Origin: Periplaneta americana
Taxonomy: Eukaryota; Arthropoda; Insecta; Blattodea; Blattidae
DNA: 64,000 nt
Assembly: GCF_040183065.1 (NCBI RefSeq)
Contig: NC_091123.1
Coordinates: 109,590,821-109,654,820, forward strand
Reading direction: 5' to 3'
Shown here piece by piece: positions 53,872 to 64,000 of this stretch. Within the stretch, counting starts at the first letter, position 1; each line of letters opens with the position of its first letter. The position numbers were made by a program, and so were the translations under genes. The notes beneath the pieces were generated by a model. The model saw only the letters and a program-made list of their open reading frames with translations. It did no database searches and was not told the origin of the DNA.

Positions 53872-53984
53872 ATATATATATATATATATATAATACTGAC
53901 ACAATATGTATAGTAGTGGCCAGCATTACAACAGGAAAAAACATAAGCAGACTGACTCTCATTGGCTAAGGCAGTCCACGTCAC
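53872..53984. repeat. (AT)n and spacer
   Basis: Short AT array forming the right target site of the hAT element, then spacer. Confidence 0.6.
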
Positions 53985-54560
53985 TTATATGTTGAACAGG
54001 GTAGGTGATAAAGGGCATTCTTGTCATACTCCCCTCCCTGTTTCATTTCCTTCTGACATTTTTGTCCTATTCTGACTTTGACTGGTTGTTTCATATAAAG
54101 GTTACTGAACAGCCTTCTGTCTTTCCAATCCACGTCAGTTTTCCTCAGAATTCCCATCAATTTATTCCAATTTACTATGTCAAACGCCTTTTCTAAATCC
54201 ACAAATACCACATACACTACTTTATTCTTCTCTAGGTATCTTTCGCAGATTGTTCGTGGCAGTCCAATTGCATCTCTCGTACCTTTTCCCTTCCTGAAGC
54301 CAAACTGCTCTTCTTCCAACTGTTCTTCCATCTTGGAATATAAACGTCGATTGAGTATTCGCAGAAGAATCTTCGCCGAGTGTGATATCAGGCTGATAGT
54401 CCTGAACTCGTTACATTTCCTGGCATTATTTGTCTTCGGTATTGGAAGTAACAGTGTCTCTGTGAAATCTTCGTGCCAGTCGCGTTGCTCATGTATTTCG
54501 TTGCATAATGATAGAATTTCCTTCTTAACTTTTACTCAAGCATTTCACTAATTCAATCAA
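53985..54560 (-). pseudogene. RTE-2 LINE, RT domain N-terminal part, inverted
   Basis: Minus strand reads LCNEIHEQRDWHEDFTETLL, LPIPKTNNARKCNEFRTISL, ISHSAKILLRILNRRL, then EEEQFGFRKGKGTRDAIGLP and YVVFVDLEKAFDIVNWNKLM (RT motif A region with D). It runs to a degenerate RQGCPLSPTLFN equivalent at about 53995. It ends exactly where the plus-strand copy begins, suggesting one insertion with an inverted 5' part. Stops and frameshifts present. Confidence 0.85.
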
Positions 54561-54794
54561 CTTCTGTTCAGTATTCCTGGTCTGTCTAATAACGTATATT
54601 TAAAAATTTGTTCCAATTGAATTTCGTTCTCGACATCGCAATGACTTCTCGTAGTCCCAGCTTCAGTGCAAGCACGTACGAAACCTTCAACCAGGCCGGA
54701 AAAAGTAAACAAGCCCTAGCCTGTTTCTCTACCTCCATCCAATACTATGTTATCAGTCAACATCCATCGGGTCTTGAACTTCGAAGTCTAGTTA
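54561..54794. other. Unassigned segment between the two RTE-2 halves
   Basis: Not similar to any part of RTE-2 that I can recognise. It could be upstream LINE sequence, filler DNA or older target sequence. Confidence 0.35.
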
Positions 54795-55655
54795 TCACCT
54801 ACCCTGTTCAACATCTACTTGGAAGATTTAGTGAAAAATTGTTTTCATAACATGGGAGGAGTGATAGTAGGAGGAGGAAGAAGAATAAAGTGCATAAGAT
54901 ATGCTGATATAGCGTTGTTAGAAAAGGAGATGATACTAAGAGATATGCTACTGGAGCTAAATGACGACTATGAGCAGTATGAAATGAAGATAAATGCGAA
55001 TAAAACGAAGACCATGGTAATAGGAAGAAACATAAAGAAGGTAAAGTTGCGAGTTCTAAATGAGATAGTAGAGCAAATGGACAGCTTCAATTACTTGGGG
55101 TATGCTATACGCAGTAACATGAGCTGCTGCCAGGAAGTCAAGGATGACAATGACAAAGGACAGCTTTTAATAGAAAAAGAAGCATCTTGTGCGGATCTCT
55201 GGAAAAAGACGTATGGAAGAAACTAGTGGACTGTAGCATAGTACGGCGCAGAAACATGGACATTACGACGAAGTGAAGAAAAGGGAATAGAAGCATTTGA
55301 AATGTGGATATGGAGAAGAATGGAGCGTGTGAAAATGACAGATAAAATAAGAAGTTAAGCTGTGCTGTAAAGAGTGGGTGAAGAAAGAATGATGCTGAAA
55401 CTGATCAGGAAGAGAAAAAGGAATTGGTTAAGTGACTGGCTGAGAAGAAACTGTCTGCTGAAGGATACACTGGAAGAAATGGTGAACGGAAGAGAGTTCG
55501 GGGCAGAAGAAGATATCAGATGATAGACGATATTAAGATACAGTATATGGATCATATGCAGAAACTAAGAGGAAGGTAGAAAATAGGTAATATTGGAGAA
55601 AGCTGGGTTTGCAGTGAAAGATCTGCCCTTGGGTAAAGCACTATGAATGAATGTA
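54795..55655 (+). pseudogene. RTE-2 LINE, RT C-terminal part to 3' end
   Basis: Starts at the TLFNIYLEDLVKNCF region and continues GGVIVGGGRRIKCIRYADIA (motif C site; the FADD is degraded to YADI). Next are LLELNDDYEQYEMKINANKT, KTMVIGRNIKKVKLRVLNEI and SFNYLGYAIRSNMSCCQEVK, then frameshifted pieces WTLRRSEEKGIEAFEMWIWR and GEERMMLKLIRKRKRNWLSD, ending at a TGAATGAATG tail. Non-functional. Confidence 0.88.
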
Positions 55656-57382
55656 ATTAATAGATGATGAGCTGATGACACGAATCTTTCTTTGTTCGTG
55701 GCGTTTTCTCATGATGTTTTTTTCGAACCTTCCAGTATTGTGCCTCACCTGTAGCACAGACAGTTCGTTGTTTCTCGCTGTATTCCGTGCGATTGCGAAT
55801 ACCGCTCTTCTGTGATTTGTAGTCCAGATATGTCTCGACTCGGTTGCGGTTGACGGGATCATAGTTCTAACAAAGAACGTATAACAGAAAGGATTACGTA
55901 CGCAATATCGACCTTGAAGGTCGTTGGCGAACTGTATTATGAAAATGGCATGACTTTAGCAGTCTGCACGGCTTTGACTTTGCAGGTGTTATCTAACAAA
56001 AAAAATACGCCGCTTACAGTAACATGAAATGGATTCTTATGAAATATTAAATGACGCTAAACATTTTTTTTGTATAGCCTACAGTTCGAAGACTGGTTGG
56101 AACCTCATAAGTCACACTAATAAGGCATCACTAATGAGGAAACTAAGCCAGGAGATAATGTGATAGGGTGGTCAGTTCCTTTCCTCCTCCATTGTATCGC
56201 TGACTAGTGAAATATTTCACTAATCAGACTTGAGATGTATGCAACAATTGTTGTTACTCCGGTAGGTCATACATATCGTCAAATGAGATGTACTCTCTGA
56301 TAAAAGGTGTATCAACCAGAACCCCAAACAAAGGTATTTGAACATTTTGGTTTAAATTGTTAGATGTCTGCAAAAGTGTATTTTAATTCCTTATACTCGT
56401 AAAAGGAAAATTTTGTTACTTTCCTCTATATTCTTTTAACTTTTCGTTAAAATTGATTTGCGGAAATGTAAAAAGTAATAAATCCGTTGCTGACCTCGCG
56501 TTAAAATCCCTCAATAGAGGTGAACGAACATCAAATCAGTACGGGAATAACTTGTGTTTAGCAACATGTTCTCTTCAGTCATTGTAGTTGACTTGTGAAA
56601 CCGGGTTTCCCTACTTACTGTAGCTCCCCAAATCCATCACGATGCTCGGTGGATATCGGTACCATAGAGCGTATTCCGAATCTCAGCGCTGAGCAATCTG
56701 ATGGCATCACGGTGTTCCGAATTTCAACGACGACGTCATTGATGCTCCACCGGTTCGCACCGGTTCCATCAGCTTGCAGAGGTAGTGGCAGCCGCCATCA
56801 GTGAATCTGATTGGTTCTTGTATAGGGCGGGAATTAGCAGACGAATGACGTCTTGCACTGTTGTGTCATAACGGTGTGTTCTGCTGTATTGTTTGTAATG
56901 AGCACAACGTAAAAACAATATGTTAATGGCTTATGAGCGAACATGTCAACGGACTAGTTATTATTACTACTGGTTCGAGAAATAAATTGTTTATGCTCTC
57001 TTTTCTTTGAACGAGATGACAGTACAGAAATTTCGCAAAATCTTGCTAGCGTAGCACAGACAACAACTTGTACAGCCGCCATGATAGCCATCGAACCTTC
57101 CAGCAGTTTTGTTTCTATTTTGCTGCAGCGTGACGTCATTGTTGTCCATCGGTCCGGTGAGATTCGGAATACGCTGATACAGACTCGTTGCGCGACAGCC
57201 CAGGGAGGGCCAAGACTTAGTAGCCAACTGCTGGTTTCACGTCCACATTCCTCGCGGAGGTGAACGATCGTCCAACCGGTACTGTGGCAATGTGTGGTTA
57301 GCACTCACTGTAGCTTCCCACGAAGCTGGATAGACGCCGGTCCCATCCCATATACTGGCCGAATTTCATAGGAACACTTCTT
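55656..57382. other. No gene recognised; 28-bp palindrome
   Basis: 56200-56227 is an almost perfect palindrome around GTGAAATATTTCAC. 56600-57310 is GC-richer with several short open frames on both strands but no domain. Confidence 0.4.
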
Positions 57383-57394
57383 CTCTAATGAGGA

Positions 57395-57646
57395 GTCCAC
57401 GCCTGTGGAGTAACGGTTAGCACGTCTAGCCGCGAAACCAGGTGGCCAGGGTTCGATTCCCGGTTGGGGCAAGTTACCTGGTTGAGGTTTTTTTCCGGGG
57501 TTTTCCCTCAACCCAATATGAGCAAATGTTGGGTAACTTACGGTGTTGGACCCCGGACTCATTTCACCGGCATTATCACCTTCATCTCATTCAGACGCTA
57601 AATACCCAAAGCTGTTGATAAAGCGTCGTACTCTACTACTCTACTA
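57395..57646 (+). mobile_element. SINE-B copy 2 with 12-bp target duplication
   Basis: Same family as 5059-5311: GTAACGGTTAGCACGTC, B box GGTTCGATTCCC, TTACCTGGTTGAG, CCTCAACCCAATATGAGC and the 3' domain GACGCTAAATACCC...AAGCGTCGT. Tail CTCTACTACTCTACTACT. Perfect duplication CTCTAATGAGGA at 57383-57394 and 57647-57658. Confidence 0.94.
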
Positions 57647-57658
57647 CTCTAATGAGGA

Positions 57659-58835
57659 CTCGAATTACCGTACATTCCGTGCCGCAATTCGATATTGGGT
57701 AGGTACTACAAATTATAGGATAATTCTAATAAATATTGAATCTCCTTGAAATTTCTGTATAAGCCATCGTTAAAAATTCGCATTTAATTCAAACTTTCAA
57801 AACTTGCATATGGATAATTCCATGCCAGGACTTCCGTGATTTCAGAAAAAAACAATAGTGAAAGTAGTAGTAGTAGTGTTCAATCTGGAATTCTTGAAAA
57901 TTTTCTAAAGTGTGTAAATCTCTGTTATTAATTAATGATTGCAAGAATTCAAATATTATTTATTATTTTTAAAACTTCTTAGTTTTGATCTGCCATTAAA
58001 GACAAAGCATATCATACAAAATGCAGTATAGTGATAAAACAGAGGCAAAAAGAGTGAAATAAAAAAATAAAAATTTTACAATAATTCATTATTAAACACT
58101 AAATGACAGCAATAGATGATATATAACAGTGTTTGAAGCGTGTGAAACAGTTACAGAGAGGTTTGTATGACATTTAAAAGGATTATATAAATGTTTTCGA
58201 ACAGTTTGTAAAGACCCTTTGAATAAAATGAAAACATCATCTAAAAATAATTATTTGTCCAACCCACATTCTTTAAAGAAATTAAATATATACAAGTTCT
58301 GGAATTGATCGTGTAGCATCAATCAAGTAGTCATCACATTGATAGTATCAGCCTTGTTGTAGAGATCTTTAAATAACCAGTTGTGGACTTTTACATCTTT
58401 TTTTTCTCAATTTACTTCACTTGATTCATCTGCGCCAGTTGGAAAGTTCTTTTGTTACTGTTAACAGATTTCGTATCGTTATCCAGTGACTGACTGCAGG
58501 TAAGAGCTACGAATGGGCAGGATGGCCAAAGCTATTGGTTACATGTGTATGTTCCCCCTCTGCCCCTTGCACACCAGTAAATAATTTGGATGAGGAAAGA
58601 AATTTGTGGAAATTGTCATTATTATATGTACAGAAGTAATTGCGTTAAATCAGTCTTCTAAATTCACAATGTCGAAGCATGGAGGATATACAAGTTTAAC
58701 TCCAGCAAAGAAAGTTGGAATTTTTTTTTTGTTTTGTTTTGTTTTGTTTTTGTAGTCTACATTTTGTGTGTCGATATGGATAAAACATGGCAGCAGTTGA
58801 GGTAAAGTATGAAGTACTGATCATGTAAATCTGAC
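57659..58835. other. Nothing recognised
   Basis: AT-rich, with a T-rich run near 58716-58750. Confidence 0.4.
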
Positions 58836-59352
58836 TTTTCAGGAATGGCTCCCTGTAAAGCTGACTTGAATAATTTCAAGTGAAAAATTGTTTCGGGGCC
58901 GGATATCGAACGCGGGACCTTTGAGCGCGCCAACGCTCTACCGAGGAACTCTACCAGACGGGAAAAATTGTTGTGGGTAGCTCAGTCGGTGGAACGTTGG
59001 CGCGCTCAGCCAAAAATCCCGGGTTCGATACCCGGTTCCGTAACAATTGTTCCCTTGAAATTATTCAAGTCGGCTTTACAGAGAGCTATTCCTGAAAAGT
59101 AAGATTTGTGTAATACACGTCACTGTTCGTTAACAGAAAACCACAATTTAAGTCACACAAAAAAGTGTGCACTCAATGCTGACTTCTTGTCAACCTACTT
59201 GAGGTATGTGGATATAAAAGGCAATAATTGAGCCGGGGATCTGGTAGAATTCCTGGGTAGATCAGTTAGTAAAACGTTGGCGCGCTCAACCATAGGTCCC
59301 GGGTTTGATACCCGATCTCGGAACGATTTTTCCCTTGAAATTATTCAAGATT
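58836..59352. repeat. Cluster of three tRNA-like units, mixed orientation
   Basis: Unit 1 (about 58886-58945) is minus and degenerate. Units 2 (58972-59042) and 3 (59250-59322) are plus. Each plus unit has A box TAGCTCAGTCGGTGG or TAGATCAGTTAGTAA, an anticodon arm TTGGC-GCGCTCA-(G)CCAA type, and B box GGTTCGATACC or GGTTTGATACC. Each is followed by TTCCCTTGAAATTATTCAAG. The body TTCGTTAACAGAAAACCACA (about 59120-59150) is the inverse of the 12860-12890 sequence, linking this cluster to the one at 12.7 kb. Confidence 0.72.
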
Positions 59353-60531
59353 TCGGTGGTAATGGAAGATAGAATTTCAATAAGGGTCTCTTGCTTGGGA
59401 AGGTGTGTTCTTTTTTTCTGTTACTAATCATACTGTCTTAATAATCAGTTGTGTATCTGTTCGTACTTTGCCTTTTGTATTTGCTTCGAATTAAAGTTGC
59501 TTTAGTGGGATGTATTATGGAATGAGAAAAGTGGTCTGCAACCTTGGCGCTCATATAACTTGAGAAGGCATGCGAATTAGTTTCCCTGTTTTCAATTTTA
59601 ATTAATTCATACGTTCATGGTGAAAGATTTCCATTGGATTAGAATAAAGAAAAGTTAATTCATACATGTCGTATGCATGTATATATCTTTGTGTGTATGT
59701 TTTTAATTACTGAACGTCTGATCTATGTTGCATGAATAAAAATATTAAATAAATTTAAGTCAGTTTCTTGTAAAGTAAGGATGGTCATTTTTTATGTTTG
59801 TCTCCATTACGATAACACTGTCGAATAAATACTAACGAATTAATCCATTTTCAAACTATTGAATTGTCGATAGACTAATCTGGAAACAATTGAATTAATT
59901 ATTTTTACAAATTAAAATAAAATCAAAACAGAATGGAATATTCAATAATTACATCCCACAATCAAATAAGTCCAATTCAATCTAACGAACATTGTCCTGT
60001 TATGAGATCTAAGCATGCATAGCTAGGTTAGGACCACCAACTGTCCAGGCTGCTGCGAGTCTTCTTCCTCCGGCCAACCAGTGCTATCATCCCTGCTGCA
60101 CAACACAAAATAATTTTACTTTAAAAAAATACAGCAATGCCAATATACGTATTTTTATGTACAACAGAGATATTGACAAAAATGATATAAATAAAGAAGT
60201 TATAAGTTACAGAAAAGTTTAATGCAGTAGAATATTTCTAGTAGGTAAACCGGAGGGATACCAAGAAGTCAGGATTTCGCCGGACATGTCGTGCTTTTCA
60301 GGTGTTTGTCCCTACGTCCTGCCAGGCTTTCTAGAAAATCAGGAAATTCCCTGCTTTTCTTTCGCGTATATCCTCAGTCGACCAAAGAGAAACAGCCATT
60401 TGTGTTTGTAAAATTTAATTTAAGGCGTATATTTCATGTGGATTTCCACAAATAAATTCTGGATGACAACATTCTTGGCTAAAACAAATTGACTTCGAAA
60501 GCATGATGAAAATATTCCGATTGTCAGTTAA
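59353..60531. other. Nothing recognised
   Basis: AT-rich; no motifs or element ends identified. Confidence 0.4.
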
Positions 60532-61276
60532 TATAGATAAACACAATATAATATTTGTTACTCAGTCAAATGACAAATCGATGTAAAATAATGACTTATA
60601 TTATATGGTCATTAAGTTTTATATACATGAATTACAAATTGCAAACGTTTTCGCCCATTCAGGCATCTTCAGGCACAGTTATACAATATCTCAATATGAA
60701 ATAGTGTAGCCATTACATTGGTGGTAGATAAACTGTTTAAGATTAATGATGTACAAAACATCTCCATAATTAAAATGTAATATTACAGGTCATAAAATTA
60801 AAATAATCTTAAAACCACGTTCAAACGACGTGAGTACTTTTAATTATCCAATCCGATTACATTTTTACATTTGATAATTCCTATTTCTATTTCGTATTTA
60901 TTTATATAATTCAGACATAATTCATCACTCATTGGACTCTACTGAACAAGAGTTCCACAGAATATTATGAAGTTTAATTACAACACTACGTGGTTTTAAC
61001 ATTATTTTAATTTTATGACCTGTAATATTACATTTTAATTATGGAGACGTTTTGTACATCATTAATCTTAAACAGTTTATCTACCACCAATGTAATGGCT
61101 ACACTATTTGATATTGAGATATTGTATAATTGTGCCTGAAGATGCCTGAATTGGCGAAAACGTTTGCAATTTGTAATTCATGTATATAAAACTTAATGAC
61201 CATATAATATAAGTCATTATTTCACATTGATTTGTCATTTGACTGAGTAACAAATATTATATCGTGTTTATCTATA
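60532..61276. mobile_element. Foldback element with 289-bp arms
   Basis: Left arm 60532-60820 and right arm 60988-61276 are nearly identical in inverted orientation, from TATAGATAAACACAATATAA at the outer end to AAAACCACGT at the inner end, around a 167-bp centre. Each arm contains a GCCTGAAGATGCCTGAAT-like stretch followed by GGCGAAAACG, a hammerhead-core-like arrangement (see findings). No coding capacity and no target duplication found. Confidence 0.88.
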
Positions 61277-63317
61277 AAACAAATTGGGTCAATAGGGAGG
61301 TACCAACTATCAGGAAATTAAACAAGGTGTAAAGTTATAATTTGTGCAATTAAATAGTTAATTTAATGAGTTTGTATCAATTTTATTGTATACTAAGATT
61401 AACGATGCACCTGATATGAATACTTAAGCGTCACGTTCCGTGTTACGTTATGTATTGTTATTTTGTGGATAATCCTGCTTTTTTCATATGAAGCGTTTTT
61501 GCATTTAATTTGTGTCATCTAGAGTTCACGGCAATTCGGAAGACGGTGGTCTGCTAGCGTTTGCGTCGAGAGGGACAGATAGAGACAGCAAGGCAGTGTA
61601 CAACATTGCCACATTGTACTTCACGTGCACGTGCAATACAAATAGCGCAGCATCAAGATGGCCGGCAGCGTTCTGCTCGTCAACGTTTTTAAAATAATTA
61701 TACACCTTAAACTCTATTTTCCGCGCCTGCCTGTGCAATACTTGTCTTTTTATAGTCTCTTCTTCCATTTATTTATCTTACACATACACAGTAAATGTTA
61801 GTTTTACTTATTCAATGTATTGAAACAATCACACGTAAACAAACGAACTCTGGAAGTACTTGTTATAGACTGATTCTGATTGGTTCTACTGTACAAGTTT
61901 CTGACGTCACATACCAGAAATGCTACGGCGCATGTAGCAGCTGACCGCCTTCCGAAATGCCGTCTAGTCTAGTAACCCTAAGTAAGCGAGAAACAAGAAA
62001 ATAATCGAAATGAATTAAGCTCATATTCGCTTAATAATGAAATAGATGAATATAGTGGAACTGAAACTCTCACATACAAATTTTAAAAAAATAATGGATT
62101 CTCGAAAAATGTCAACCACCGACGTTTGTAGTAGAGAAAAGCTGTAATGATCATGGACTCAATCCTTAATTACATATAATAATATATATTATTATTATTT
62201 ATTTTTTTATTATGTCAATATACTGTATGTTGCATCACAGAGAGAGGGAGAGAGAGAATCTAAAAATGATAGCTGCCCTTGGAAAAGAGGTACCGAGCGG
62301 TAACCGCACCTAAATTAGGCCTAATTGTAGGTCAACCATATTTTATTTTTAATCTTATTTTTAGGGGGCAGCTATCCTTGACAGGACTAATTTATTTTTC
62401 ATATATAGAACTGCACAGATGGTTATTTACAATTAACAACGAATGTCTTAAAACATTAATGGCTATATCTTGAAGTTCCAAAAGGTCAATATGGAAGCGA
62501 TGAAAGAAATTGATACAAAACCTGGAGATAATGTCCCGTGCACCAAAGAGCAAGGCAGTTACTTCTCAGCGACAAACGGGTATGTGGTATTTCTCTTCCA
62601 GATAAGTAGCGCAGGGTTCATAATATCTTTCCTTTCCCAAATCTGTTTCTTGTAGTTGTAATTCAGTTCCCTCAAATTATGACAAGATAGGTGCGAAGAA
62701 CGTGCATAGTCTTACGTTTTAATTTTTATTACGAAGACATGCTCCTGTAATATTATTTGTAGGGGAATTAAATTGCTAACCAGTTATTGTTACAAGTAGT
62801 CTCTGCAAGTTTCTTTTCCCTCTGCCTTGTTGATATTTGTTCGTGTCCGGTTCATTTAACGAACGTGTCACTCTTGTTTTCACGTCGGCACCACTTTGAA
62901 ATTAGATCTGCGACCTCCAAGATTTGCTTCATTACCGGAAAGAGATAATCATCACCTAGTACAAGATCAAGGTTGTATGCAGGATGTTCCTAAAGCTAGC
63001 TTGAAATGTGGTAAGGTTTGTCTCTTCCAGTGACAGACTTTCGCTTTTACGACCCTGATCTTGCAGGCGTTTATTGTCGTCTCTTTCCTGCACTGGGATA
63101 ATGTTTTAAAGGGTTGCCAGTAATTTGAATTCAAAGTGATGCCGACACGCAAACGAGAGTGGCACATTGGTGAAATAAATAAGACACTGACTTTCAGCAA
63201 TAAGCCAGAGAAAAAACTTGCCCCACTGCACAGTAGGGGTGTCACAAATACCTGTTTAAAAATTAAGGTCATACTACGTATTGTTATCGTTATTGTAGTG
63301 ATAGTGATATAGTTAGT
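61277..63317. other. No gene recognised
   Basis: Includes a short (GA)-rich tract at 62239-62258. Overlapping open frames at 61512-61768 on both strands have no motif. Confidence 0.4.
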
Positions 63318-63348
63318 AATAATAATAATAACAACAATAATAATAGCG

Positions 63349-63391
<43 letters not shown>
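63318..63391. repeat. (AAT)n-type microsatellite
   Basis: Imperfect then perfect AAT array. Confidence 0.95.
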
Positions 63392-63392
<1 letters not shown>

Positions 63393-63687
63393 CACTGTAT
63401 TGCAGCAGTTTTAGGCAATATTTAGCAGGTTGACTGTTTAATCATCTCTTGAACAATAACTCAATTTTCTTTCTTTTTTTTATGATTCTTTCTCTACTTA
63501 CTCTGTTGATATTTGACATTCGTCCTCTGTGTTACTTTGTATTTTATTACAGAGTCTATAACAATTTCTGACTTTATCTCTTCATTTTTATTGTATCTCC
63601 TTTTTGTGTAACTTGATGTTCGTCATATGAATGTAATTTCTGCTGTTGGATGCTATTTGTATTTCTCCTTTATATTAATATGTGTAT
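63392..63687. other. Nothing recognised
   Basis: T-rich spacer. Confidence 0.4.
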
Positions 63688-63691
63688 GATG

Positions 63692-63735
<44 letters not shown>
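63688..63735. repeat. (AAT)n microsatellite
   Basis: About 15 AAT units. Confidence 0.95.
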
Positions 63736-63736
<1 letters not shown>

Positions 63737-63792
63737 TCGACTATCTTGAAATGCACAACAATGTAGTCAAAATCATACACAAACAGATACTT

Positions 63793-64000
63793 ACGGCTTT
63801 TAAGGAACCCAGAGGTTCATTGCCGCTCTCACATAAGCCCGCTATCGGTCCCTTCCTGTGCAGGATTAATCCAGCCTCTATCATCATATCCCACCTCCTT
63901 CAAATCCAGTTTAGTATTATCCTCCATCTACGTTTCGGACTCCCCAAAGATCTTTTTCCCTCCGGCCTCGCAACTAACACTGTATATGCATTTCCGGATT
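63793..64000 (-). mobile_element. RTE-1 LINE 3' end, continues beyond the window
   Basis: Complement of the RTE-1 3' end: CTTACGGCTTTTAAGGAACC, CATAAGCCCGCTATCGGTCC, then sequence encoding the WEDNIK and GRPEGK regions in reverse, through to GCATTTCCGGATT at the window edge. Upstream coding sequence should lie to the right. Confidence 0.9.

Noticed and set aside
53462-53872. 136-codon open frame as a host exon
   Set aside because: It runs straight into the right terminus of a hAT element, so it is element sequence.
53985-55655. Two independent RTE-2 insertions facing away from each other
   Set aside because: Not excluded, but the halves meet at the same element position, which a single twin-primed event explains more simply.

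Overview
This window reads as non-coding, repeat-rich DNA from a large insect genome, most likely a cockroach or other blattodean (Periplaneta-like). That assignment is an inference from the repeat repertoire: RTE-clade LINEs with TAAG or GAAT tails, several tRNA-headed SINE families, DUF4817-type mariner and hAT elements, and a short run of the insect telomere motif (CCTAA/TTAGG). I found no host protein gene that I can defend. Almost everything recognisable is a transposable element, usually broken and often nested.

Layout. 0-10 kb: a short inverted-repeat element, a mariner remnant with long inverted ends, a DUF4817/DDE mariner pseudogene, a SINE with perfect 12-bp target duplications, an RTE fragment split by a hAT element, a hAT MITE and a second RTE fragment. 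10-15 kb: AT/GT microsatellites, RTE fragments, a transposase remnant and clusters of tRNA-like sequence. 15-22 kb: a FLYWCH-MULE transposase pseudogene split by a pogo-like element, a PIF-like MITE, a 1.1-kb hAT carrying a decayed transposase that is itself split by a TA MITE, and a SINE. 22-32.7 kb: RTE fragments, a 700-bp pyrimidine-rich minisatellite, two foldback elements, two copies of an AATT-flanked MITE (one nested in the second mariner remnant), and three different LINE 3' ends in a row on the minus strand. 33-44 kb: a hAT element, further LINE 3' ends, and a hairpin minisatellite carrying two retroelement insertions, one of which encodes a restriction-like endonuclease domain. 44.7-48.6 kb: a nearly intact LTR retrotransposon (minus strand) with gag and protease but no pol. 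48.6-64 kb: more SINEs, a hAT nested in a hAT, an RTE copy with an inverted 5' part, a tRNA-like cluster, a 745-bp foldback with 289-bp arms, and an RTE 3' end running off the window.

The most complete unit is the LTR element. Two LTRs (846 and 810 bp, differing in length by exactly one 36-bp repeat unit) enclose a primer-binding-site-like sequence, a 602-codon Gag with three CCHC knuckles, a retropepsin in the -1 frame and a polypurine tract. There is no room for reverse transcriptase or integrase, so it looks like a non-autonomous gag-pro element mobilised in trans. Several nested insertions can be dated relative to one another because removing the insert and one target copy restores a continuous host-element reading frame or sequence.
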